From contig NCGN01000013.1 in NCBI GenBank assembly GCA_002281575.1, forward strand, positions 62,001 through 126,000: a DNA stretch of 64,000 bases, in the 5' to 3' direction. Position 1 is the stretch's first letter, and every line of letters starts with the position of its first letter. The position numbers and the translations under genes are program-made. Positions 53,423-59,721 of this stretch are shown in pieces. This DNA is from Sphingobacteriia bacterium 28-36-52. Its GTDB lineage: Bacteria; Bacteroidota; Bacteroidia; Chitinophagales; Chitinophagaceae. The notes beneath the pieces were generated by a model. That model was not told where the DNA came from and did not search any database. It saw nothing but the letters and a program-made list of their open reading frames with translations.

Positions 53423-54322
53423 ATGAAACCTACTCTTGTAATATTAGCTGCTGGAATGGCAAGCCGCTATGGAAGTATGAAACAAATTCAGTCTTTCGGT
53501 CCTGATGGGGAAACTATTATGGATTATTCTATTTACGATGCTATTGAGGCTGGATTTGGTAAAGTAGTGTTTATCATCCGCGAAGAATTTGCAGAGCAGT
53601 TCAAAGGAATTTTTGAACCTAAGTTGGCAGGAAAAATTGCTACCGATTATGTTTATCAATATTTAGAAGCCTTCACCAATGGGTATGCAATACCAGCTGA
53701 TAGAGCAAAACCTTGGGGTACTGCTCATGCTGTATTATGTTGCAAAGGAAAAGTAAATGAGCCATTTGCTGTTATTAATGCAGATGACTATTATGGCCGG
53801 GATGCTTTTCATAAGGCATTTGATTTCTTAACAACGGCTTGTAACGATACTACATTTGCATTATTGGGGTATGAGTTGCAAAAAACCTTGAGTGAAAATG
53901 GAAGTGTAAGTAGAGGAGTTTGTACTGCTGATGCCAATAATAATTTGACCGAAATTAACGAGCGAACTAAAATATATCGTGAAAATGGTGAGATAGTGTT
54001 TGAAGACGAAAATGGTAAAAATCCTCTGCCTGGAACCAGCTTAGTGAGTATGAACTATTTCTGTTTTTCACCAGCTTTTATTGATATGTGTGAAATCATG
54101 TTCACTGATTTTTTAGCTTCAAAAGGACAAGAATTAAAATCGGAATTCTTTATACCTTATGCCGCTAATGAGTTTATTCAATCTGGAAAAGGGGTATTAA
54201 AAGTATTGCCTACATCGGCCCAATGGTTTGGCGTAACTTATAAGGAAGATGCACCAGGGGTGCAAGCAGCTATTAGTCAATTGGTGGCCAATAAGGTATA
54301 TCCTGCCTCTTTGTGGAAATAG
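53423..54322 (+). CDS. Sugar-phosphate nucleotidyltransferase-like protein
   Basis: The 299-residue protein starts with LVILAAGMASRYGSMKQIQ, the nucleotide-binding P-loop of GlmU/RmlA-type nucleotidyltransferases, and has INADDYYGRD near residue 117, where the aspartates bind metal. It would attach NMP to a sugar or related phosphate. Downstream terminator and own promoter make it a single-gene unit. It is not linked by position to the polysaccharide genes at the left edge. The sugar is not predictable, and members of this subgroup are often listed only as nucleotidyltransferases. Confidence 0.83.
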   Translation: MKPTLVILAAGMASRYGSMKQIQSFGPDGETIMDYSIYDAIEAGFGKVVFIIREEFAEQFKGIFEPKLAGKIATDYVYQYLEAFTNGYAIPADRAKPWGTAHAVLCCKGKVNEPFAVINADDYYGRDAFHKAFDFLTTACNDTTFALLGYELQKTLSENGSVSRGVCTADANNNLTEINERTKIYRENGEIVFEDENGKNPLPGTSLVSMNYFCFSPAFIDMCEIMFTDFLASKGQELKSEFFIPYAANEFIQSGKGVLKVLPTSAQWFGVTYKEDAPGVQAAISQLVANKVYPASLWK

Positions 54323-54349
54323 AAATAATCAATCAAGTAAATTCAAATA

Positions 54350-54388
54350 AAAAAGGTCTCAGTTACATTTAGCAGCTGAGACCTTTTT
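54350..54388. terminator. Terminator between nucleotidyltransferase and anti-sigma/protease genes
   Basis: AAAAAGGTCTCAG pairs perfectly with CTGAGACCTTTTT (13 base pairs) around a 13-base loop. A and T tracts on both sides allow bidirectional use between the two convergent genes. Confidence 0.9.
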
Positions 54389-54404
54389 ATTTTATTAATT
54401 ATTC

Positions 54405-55511
54405 TTATTTTCCGTAAGCCTTTACAAAATAAACACAGTCTTCTAATTTATTAATTTGAACCTTCCTTTCAATTCCTTTCAAAGATGACTTGCTAGGAAG
54501 TTTAACTCTTTGAAAGGCAGTGTCACTTTTCTTTAAATCTTCAATAATTGCATGAATATTTTTAGATTTCACAGCAAACGCAACGCCATCTGCTTGTGCT
54601 TGTTTGGTGCTTAGTACTCCAATCACTTCACCATTTTTGTTAAATACCGGTCCACCAGAGTTGCCAGGATTGGCGCTAATTTGAATTTGATATGAAAGTG
54701 AATCTCCATTGAAACCTGATTTTGCACTTAAATAGCCCATTCCATAAACAATTTCGTTTCTTGGATAACCTAGAGTGAAAATTTCTTCTCCTAAATCGGA
54801 ATTATTTTTTTGTATGGTATAAGGAATTGACTTGATGGCTTCATACTCTTCATCATTAATTTTCAATATGGCCAAATCTTTAACATGGTCTATTAAAACA
54901 ATGGAAGACTTGAATTCCTTCCCTTTACTGTTTACCACAATGGCACCAGTTCCTTTAAGAATATGGGCATTGGTTACAATGTATCCTTTTACATCTACTA
55001 AAAATCCTGATCCACCACTTAGTAATCTTGCATTAATCGGAATTTTAGAAGTGACTTCATTAATAATATCCCCTTGATATTGTTGGTTTTTCTTTACAAC
55101 TTCTAAATCTTTACCTAGTTGCTCTAATTTCGGATCGTTTACTGCAGTGGAAAAATACATTGCTAATCCACTAATGAATAGAGCAATTACCCCGCCAACA
55201 GAGGCTGCAATAGCGGTGACTCTTTTATATTTATTAAAGAATTGAATTACTTTTCCTTTAGGGCTTAATGCACCTCCTTCATTTAAGTCACCTCTTTCTA
55301 ATAGGTTTTGGTGGACCTCGTGTAACGTTTGCTTGATTTGAATATTCGCAGAATAGTCGGCAATTTGATGCAAGAACATATTGTGCTCTACTACCATCTG
55401 ATCAATTTCAGGGGTAGTATTGCGTAGATTCTCAAAATAAGCACGCTCTTCAGGGCTCATTTCTCCGCTGAGATATCTTTCAATTGCGTCTAATAATAGA
55501 ATGTCATCCAT
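54405..55511 (-). CDS. Membrane anti-sigma-like/trypsin-like protease fusion
   Basis: From ATG 55511 the protein has 368 residues in three parts. Residues 1-95 resemble the cytoplasmic N-terminus of Bacteroidota anti-sigma factors (AIERYLSGEMSPEERAYF). A helix spans about 98-120 (VTAIAASVGGVIALFISGLAM), followed by a short coiled coil (126-150). Residues 160-330 form a trypsin/HtrA-like protease with H183 in VTNAHIL, D212 in VKDLAIL and S285 in NPGNSGGPV; no PDZ domain follows, only a 40-residue tail. The gene starts 4 bases after the ECF sigma stop; the longer frame begins with TTG inside the sigma gene. I infer that it holds the sigma factor at the membrane and senses periplasmic state through its own protease. 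Confidence in the protease is higher than in the anti-sigma part. Confidence 0.82.
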   Translation of the reverse strand: MDDILLLDAIERYLSGEMSPEERAYFENLRNTTPEIDQMVVEHNMFLHQIADYSANIQIKQTLHEVHQNLLERGDLNEGGALSPKGKVIQFFNKYKRVTAIAASVGGVIALFISGLAMYFSTAVNDPKLEQLGKDLEVVKKNQQYQGDIINEVTSKIPINARLLSGGSGFLVDVKGYIVTNAHILKGTGAIVVNSKGKEFKSSIVLIDHVKDLAILKINDEEYEAIKSIPYTIQKNNSDLGEEIFTLGYPRNEIVYGMGYLSAKSGFNGDSLSYQIQISANPGNSGGPVFNKNGEVIGVLSTKQAQADGVAFAVKSKNIHAIIEDLKKSDTAFQRVKLPSKSSLKGIERKVQINKLEDCVYFVKAYGK

Positions 55512-55515
55512 ATAC

Positions 55516-56082
55516 TTACTCTCCAATATTATATTGCGAAAAGAATAATTTCTTTAGTCGCATTAAACACTTGTATTTCTGGTTTTTTGCGTTGTCTGCA
55601 TTGGTATATCCAAATTCAGCAGCCAATGCATTCATGTCCATTTTTTTTAGATAATAACCTTGAAGTAAACTTTTGCAAGGTTCACCCAAACTATTCAAAG
55701 CCCTATCCATTATAACAAACTCCGCATTCCTTTTCTCATGGGTTTCCAAATCTTCTTCAACTGCTACAGTTTCCTCAAACCCATCAACCGATCCCGTAAA
55801 CCTTCCCATTTGTTGAAGTCTTTTAAGCCAAAGCCTTCGGCAAACAGAATAGAGATATGTTTTAATTTGACAAGTCAGCACAAATGAGTCCGTTTGAGAC
55901 TTTTCATATAAAGCTATCATTGCTTCCTGAAAAATGTCTCTGGCTTCGTCATAGCTGCCATTGTTATTCAAAATAAATGCTTGAATCATATTAAAATTAT
56001 CTTTATATATGATTTCTACAGCTTTTGAATCATTGTGAGCCAGCCCCTTCAATAATGCTTGTTCGTTCGTATCTCCTTTCAC
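55516..56082 (-). CDS. ECF-type RNA polymerase sigma factor (GTG start)
   Basis: The 188-residue protein has sigma region 2 (about 25-95, with FILNNNGSYDEARDIFQEAM and IKTYLYSVCRRLWLKRL) and region 4 (about 125-185, with the helix-turn-helix around MDMNALAAEFGYTNADNAKNQKYKC read in parts). The start is a GTG preceded by AAAGGAAC at a suitable distance, one of few Shine-Dalgarno-like sequences here. The gene forms a two-gene operon with the membrane anti-sigma/protease gene, 4 bases apart. A heptamer GTAACCC upstream (56165-56171 on the minus strand) may be its own -35, suggesting positive autoregulation. Confidence 0.92.
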   Translation of the reverse strand: MKGDTNEQALLKGLAHNDSKAVEIIYKDNFNMIQAFILNNNGSYDEARDIFQEAMIALYEKSQTDSFVLTCQIKTYLYSVCRRLWLKRLQQMGRFTGSVDGFEETVAVEEDLETHEKRNAEFVIMDRALNSLGEPCKSLLQGYYLKKMDMNALAAEFGYTNADNAKNQKYKCLMRLKKLFFSQYNIGE

Positions 56083-56116
56083 TATCTGTTCCTTTAATAC
56101 AGTTATAGGCTTAAAA

Positions 56117-56171
56117 GTAACCCAAAATAGCCCTAAATATTTTTATAAAAAAAATTGAAACAACGGGTTAC
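56117..56171. promoter_or_regulatory. Symmetric divergent ECF-type promoter pair
   Basis: GTAACCC at 56117-56123 (plus strand) and GTAACCC at 56165-56171 (minus strand, GGGTTAC on plus) face each other across 41 bases with an AT-rich core around 56138-56150. Each contains AAC, the usual core of ECF -35 elements. With about 17 bases to the core, each strand could place a -10 in the same AT-rich segment, giving transcripts that leave in opposite directions towards the sigma gene (minus) and the lipoprotein gene (plus). Confidence 0.5.
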
Positions 56172-56225
56172 CTTTTTCTCGTTGGCGTATTAAACTGTAA
56201 TCATTCAAACTAAAAAAGAAAAAAA

Positions 56226-56402
56226 ATGAAAAAATTATTATTCGTTTTAGCATTAGGCGTATTTGCATCTTGCGCTGGAGAAAACAAAGAAGCTGCTGCT
56301 GACACTACTGCAACAACTGTAGACACTGCTGCTGCAACTGTAGACACTGCTGCTGCAATGGTAGACACAACTGCTGCTGCTGTTGATACCACTAAGAAGT
56401 AA
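56226..56402 (+). CDS. 58-residue repeat lipoprotein
   Basis: This short gene encodes a lipoprotein: signal MKKLLFVLALGVFAS followed by C16 (lipobox FASC) and a mature part made almost only of A, T, V and D, in repeats of seven residues (VDTAAAT, VDTAAAM, VDTTAAA, VDTTKK). The lipidated mature protein would be 43 residues, disordered and acidic. A frame on the opposite strand covers the same bases but is only its shadow. It is divergent from the ECF sigma gene with 143 bases between the starts and is followed by its own terminator. Alanine/threonine-rich small lipoproteins of this sort are often seen in Chitinophagaceae; the role is unknown. Confidence 0.75.
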   Translation: MKKLLFVLALGVFASCAGENKEAAADTTATTVDTAAATVDTAAAMVDTTAAAVDTTKK

Positions 56403-56494
56403 TTTAAACCATCTGTTGGTGAAGAGAACCGGTGAAGTCTAGCTTGCGGAAAGTACAACAGATTCAAAAGTTTCATATGGCAAGCAATCGTTAG
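56403..56494 (+). other. 3' untranslated region of the lipoprotein gene
   Basis: Between the lipoprotein stop and its terminator there are 92 bases without a credible frame. GCTTGC at 56442-56447 can pair with GCAAGC at 56480-56485, forming a long-range stem, and the region is unusually mixed in base content. It could be only a long 3' UTR or could give a small RNA, but nothing decisive is seen. Confidence 0.3.
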
Positions 56495-56530
56495 AAGCCG
56501 CTCCGTTTCCACGGAGGGGCTTATTTTTTT
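56495..56530 (+). terminator. Terminator after repeat lipoprotein gene
   Basis: AAGCCGCTCCGT pairs with ACGGAGGGGCTT (one mismatch) around a TTCC tetraloop and is followed by TTATTTTTTT. A strong Rho-independent terminator about 92 bases after the lipoprotein stop. Confidence 0.88.
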
Positions 56531-56604
56531 ATAGAAGGGAATAAAAACTAACTAACCTTAGTTTAATATTTGTCAAATTAATTTTTTGCTTCCCAATCAA
56601 TTCT

Positions 56605-56612
56605 TATATTTG
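56605..56612 (+). promoter_or_regulatory. -7 element of the aromatic leader/operon
   Basis: TATATTTG matches TAnnTTTG; a TTTTTTG ending at 56588 is a possible -33 at a spacing of 16 bases, which is shorter than usual. It lies 7 bases before the ATG of the leader peptide, so the transcript may begin almost at that ATG. Confidence 0.45.
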
Positions 56613-56619
56613 AAATATC

Positions 56620-56706
56620 ATGCAAACAGCAATTAACAACTGGTTTTATTCTTTTTATTATTTCTTCTTTATGAAAAGGAGCCGGGTATTGTTTGCAAAA
56701 GCTTAA
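56620..56706 (+). CDS. Aromatic-rich leader peptide of the phe/tyr/aro operon
   Basis: A 28-codon frame (ATG 56620 to TAA 56704-56706) encodes a peptide with WFYSFYYFFF at residues 8-17: one tryptophan, three tyrosines and five phenylalanines in ten codons, plus another phenylalanine at residue 25. This is what an attenuator leader for aromatic amino acids needs, since scarcity of charged tRNA for Phe, Tyr or Trp would stall the ribosome in this run. The frame ends 18 bases before a terminator hairpin, and pheA begins 60 bases after the leader stop. The copy of the hairpin arm GCCGGG at 56681-56686 lies in its last third, where a moving or terminating ribosome could mask it. Confidence 0.75.
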   Translation: MQTAINNWFYSFYYFFFMKRSRVLFAKA

Positions 56707-56754
56707 AAGTTTTAAATCGCATATAAATCCCGGCAAATTGCCGGGATTTTTTTT
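56681..56754 (+). promoter_or_regulatory. Attenuator: antiterminator arm plus terminator hairpin
   Basis: Terminator: AAATCCCGGC (56725-56734) and GCCGGGATTT (56740-56749) form a 10-base-pair stem with an AAATT loop and a run of eight T (56747-56754). Antiterminator: GCCGGG at 56681-56686 inside the leader gene can pair with CCCGGC at 56729-56734, using the same 5' arm and so preventing the terminator. A ribosome stalled on the aromatic codons would leave 56681-56686 free for antitermination; one that reads through would cover or clear it and allow termination. Confidence 0.75.
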
Positions 56755-56766
56755 ATCCATTAATGA

Positions 56767-57651
56767 ATGAAAAAATTAACCACCAATAAATACCAAATGA
56801 GTCAACTACCGATTTCGGCGGAGGGTATTTGTATTCAAGGATATGAAGGGAGTTTTCACCAAGTAGCTGCCAGACATTTTTTTGGGAAACAAGTTAAAGT
56901 GATTCCTTGTGCTTCATTTAGGCAGTTGATAAAGCAAACATTGGATTCTACTGTTTCCGCAGGTGCAGTTATGGCAATAGAAAACTCAATTGCAGGGAGC
57001 ATTCTACCCAACTATAATTTATTGCAAAAAGCAAATTTGAAAGTAGTGGGTGAAGTGTATTTATCCATCAGTCAAAATTTATTAGTGAATAGAGGTGTGA
57101 GCTTGTCGGATATTAAAGAAGTGCACAGCCATCCTATGGCAATCTTACAATGTCTTGATTTTTTAGAATCGCATCCGTATAAATTAATAGAAACAGAAGA
57201 TACAGCTTTAAGTGCTAAATACGTTCACCAGCACAAGAGTAAACATATTGCCGCAATAGCAAGTAAACTGGCGGCTGAATTATTTGATCTGGAGATTTTA
57301 GTGCCCGATATTCAAACTCAAAAAAATAATATTACCCGGTTTTTAATTTTACAAAGAACGAAGGATGCAAAGCCTATAGTTGGAGCAGATAAAGCTTCCA
57401 TCTATTTTCAAACTGATCACTCAAAAGGGATTTTAGCTAAAGTATTAACTGAAGTAGCTAAAACAGGCATTAATCTAAGTAAGCTTCAGAGTATGCCTAT
57501 TCCTGGTAGTCATTTTAAGTATGGGTTTTATGCAGACATGGAGTTTGATCAATTAAAACAGTTTGAAAACATGATGAATAAAATTGAATCGCTAACCAAT
57601 AATGTAAAACTTTTTGGAATTTATAAAAAAGGGAAACTGGTAAAAGGATAA
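56767..57651 (+). CDS. pheA: Prephenate dehydratase
   Basis: PheA converts prephenate to phenylpyruvate in phenylalanine synthesis. The 294-residue protein has the dehydratase domain at about 20-200 (IQGYEGSFHQVAARHFF; AVMAIENSIAGSILPNYNLL; HSHPMAILQCLDFL; NNITRFLILQ), and a C-terminal ACT domain (about 215-290, SIYFQTDHSKGILAKVL ... LSKLQSMPIPG), which binds phenylalanine as feedback inhibitor in other members. There is no chorismate mutase part; that activity is fused to the DAHP synthase further down. It starts 13 bases after the terminator T tract. ATG 56797 (MSQLPIS) is a possible later start. Confidence 0.95.
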   Translation: MKKLTTNKYQMSQLPISAEGICIQGYEGSFHQVAARHFFGKQVKVIPCASFRQLIKQTLDSTVSAGAVMAIENSIAGSILPNYNLLQKANLKVVGEVYLSISQNLLVNRGVSLSDIKEVHSHPMAILQCLDFLESHPYKLIETEDTALSAKYVHQHKSKHIAAIASKLAAELFDLEILVPDIQTQKNNITRFLILQRTKDAKPIVGADKASIYFQTDHSKGILAKVLTEVAKTGINLSKLQSMPIPGSHFKYGFYADMEFDQLKQFENMMNKIESLTNNVKLFGIYKKGKLVKG

Positions 57652-57653
57652 TT

Positions 57654-58820
57654 ATGCAGATAGCTAAATCAAAAAGATTAGAAGGGATTGGGGAATACTA
57701 TTTTTCTCAAAAGCTAAGAGAGATTGAACAACTCAATAAAGTAGGGAAAGACATCATCAATTTAGGAATTGGTAGTCCTGATCTTCCTCCACATCCTTCT
57801 GTTATTAAAGTATTACAAGAGCAAGCTGGTTTGGAAAATACACATGCCTATCAATCCTATAAAGGAGTACCAGCTTTAAGAAATGCCATAGCTAATTGGT
57901 ATAAAACTCAATACCATGTTGACTTAAATTCTGATACTGAAATTTTGCCTTTATTAGGAAGTAAAGAAGGCATCATGCATATCTGCATGACTTATTTAAA
58001 TGCGGATGACCAAGTGTTGATTCCTAATCCTGGATATCCAACTTATACCAGTGCAGTAAAATTGGCAGGAGGCACACCAGTCTATTTTGAGTTAACAGAA
58101 GAAAGCAATTGGGAGCCCAATTTTGCGGCATTGGAGGCAAGTGATTTAAGTAAAGTTAAATTGATGTGGGTGAATTACCCCCAAATGCCCACTGGTAAAA
58201 AACCAAGTATTGAACTATTTGAAAAGTTGATTGCTTTTGGTAAGCAATATCAAATTTTAATATGTCATGATAATCCGTATAGCTTTATTTTAAATGATGC
58301 ACCTATGAGTTTGTTAAGTGTAGCAGGTGCAATGGATACTGCTATTGAGTTGAACTCATTAAGCAAGAGCCATAATATGGCAGGGTGGCGAATTGGGATG
58401 TTATGCGGTGCAGAAGAAAGGATTAATGAAGTACTTACTTTCAAAAGCAATATGGATAGTGGAATGTTTTTGCCTGTTCAGCATGCGGCTGCAGCTGCTT
58501 TGAATTTGGGAAATGAGTGGTATGATTCGGTGAATGAAGTGTATGCGAAGCGAAGAGAAAAAGTTTTTGAATTACTTGATACACTTCATTGCAAGTACAG
58601 CACCAATCAAGTAGGAATGTTTGTATGGGCTAAAATTCCTCAGGGCTTAAAAGACGGATACGAATTAAGCGACCAAGTTTTATACAATAGCAATGTATTC
58701 ATTACTCCTGGTGGAATTTTTGGTTCGGCTGGTAACCAATTTATACGAGTAAGTTTATGTGGAAGCATCACCAAATTTGAGAAAGCAATTCAAAGAATAA
58801 AAGCACAAATGACGAATTAA
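57654..58820 (+). CDS. PLP-dependent aminotransferase, probably for aromatic amino acids
   Basis: This 388-residue fold-type I class I/II aminotransferase has NLGIGSPDLPPHPS near residue 36, the PNPGYPTY motif near 123, and the PLP lysine in NSLSKSHNMAGWRIG near residue 235. Its position between pheA and tyrA, 2 bases after the pheA stop, suggests that it makes phenylalanine and tyrosine from phenylpyruvate and hydroxyphenylpyruvate. The sequence alone would equally allow an LL-diaminopimelate or methionine type enzyme; the assignment therefore depends on operon context. Confidence 0.85.
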   Translation: MQIAKSKRLEGIGEYYFSQKLREIEQLNKVGKDIINLGIGSPDLPPHPSVIKVLQEQAGLENTHAYQSYKGVPALRNAIANWYKTQYHVDLNSDTEILPLLGSKEGIMHICMTYLNADDQVLIPNPGYPTYTSAVKLAGGTPVYFELTEESNWEPNFAALEASDLSKVKLMWVNYPQMPTGKKPSIELFEKLIAFGKQYQILICHDNPYSFILNDAPMSLLSVAGAMDTAIELNSLSKSHNMAGWRIGMLCGAEERINEVLTFKSNMDSGMFLPVQHAAAAALNLGNEWYDSVNEVYAKRREKVFELLDTLHCKYSTNQVGMFVWAKIPQGLKDGYELSDQVLYNSNVFITPGGIFGSAGNQFIRVSLCGSITKFEKAIQRIKAQMTN

Positions 58821-58830
58821 AAAAACGAGT

Positions 58831-59670
58831 ATGGTTATTACAGTAGTAGGAATAGGTTTAATAGGGGGGTCACTTTCTATAGCATTACAAGAAAAGGGAT
58901 TAGCAACTCATGTAATTGGGGTAGAAAATGATGCTGCACATGCCGCCAAGGCAATTGAATTGGGATTGGTGCAAGAATGTTTGCCATTAGAAGATGCAAT
59001 CCAAAAATCTTCTTTAATCATTATTGCAACTCCAATTAACGCGGCTGAACAATTATTACCATTAATCTTAGATAAACTAAGCAATCAGGTGGTATTTGAC
59101 GTTGGTTCTACGAAATCAAAAATTGTAGAAGCAGTACAAAATCATCCTAAACGAGGAAGATTTGTTGCAACTCACCCTATGTGGGGAACTGAGAATAGTG
59201 GCCCTTCTGCTGCTGTTAAAGGAGCATTCAGCAAAAAAGCTACCGTTATATGCGATAAAACGGATTCTGATGCAGATGCTTTAGTACTGGTTGAAAAATT
59301 ATATGCATTACTCGAAATGCATATAATTTATATGGAATCAACTGCGCATGACATGCACGTGGCTTATATTAGTCATATATCACATATTACTTCTTTTGCA
59401 TTGGCCAACACAGTTTTAGAGAAAGAGCGAGAGGAAGATGCCATTTTTGAACTAGCAAGTGGTGGTTTTGAGAGCACAGTAAGACTTGCTAAGAGTAATG
59501 CTGCTATGTGGGTTCCCATTTTTATGCAAAACAGAGAAAATATATTAGATGTATTAAATGAACATATAAGTCAATTGAGAAAATTTAAGTCCTGTTTAGA
59601 AAAAGAGAACTACGAATATTTACAAGAATTGATTGAAAATGCCAATGGAATAAGGAGAATACTTAAGTAA
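58831..59670 (+). CDS. tyrA: Prephenate dehydrogenase
   Basis: TyrA oxidises prephenate to 4-hydroxyphenylpyruvate. The 279-residue protein starts with the NAD-binding VVGIGLIGGSLSIAL motif, then has IIATPIN near residue 66, FDVGSTKSKIVEAV near 89, THPMWGTENSGPSAA near 112 (prephenate binding), and the AYISHISHITSFALAN segment near 173 with the histidine expected for catalysis. It is the monofunctional type with no ACT or mutase domain. It begins 10 bases after the aminotransferase gene and forms the third gene of the operon. Confidence 0.94.
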   Translation: MVITVVGIGLIGGSLSIALQEKGLATHVIGVENDAAHAAKAIELGLVQECLPLEDAIQKSSLIIIATPINAAEQLLPLILDKLSNQVVFDVGSTKSKIVEAVQNHPKRGRFVATHPMWGTENSGPSAAVKGAFSKKATVICDKTDSDADALVLVEKLYALLEMHIIYMESTAHDMHVAYISHISHITSFALANTVLEKEREEDAIFELASGGFESTVRLAKSNAAMWVPIFMQNRENILDVLNEHISQLRKFKSCLEKENYEYLQELIENANGIRRILK

Positions 59671-59696
59671 AACACCGCAAAGAAGGCTATATAGAG

Positions 59697-59704
59697 TACC
59701 TTTG
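59697..59704 (+). promoter_or_regulatory. Candidate internal promoter before the helicase gene
   Basis: TACCTTTG matches TAnnTTTG and is followed by C, as in the strongest Bacteroidota promoters. It lies 17 bases before the DEAD-box helicase ATG in the 51-base gap after tyrA. A -33 TTTG is not visible. It would let the helicase and downstream aro genes be transcribed without the attenuator. Confidence 0.5.
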
Positions 59705-59721
59705 CACAAATTTTAGAATAC

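Noticed and set aside
56210..56512. 100-codon minus-strand frame opposite the repeat lipoprotein
   Set aside because: Its alanine/valine/threonine repeats are the antisense image of the lipoprotein repeats, and the plus-strand frame has a proper signal and lipobox.
56578..56760. 60-codon minus-strand frame over the leader and attenuator
   Set aside because: It covers the leader peptide gene and starts within the terminator T tract; the plus-strand leader explains the codon pattern and hairpins better.
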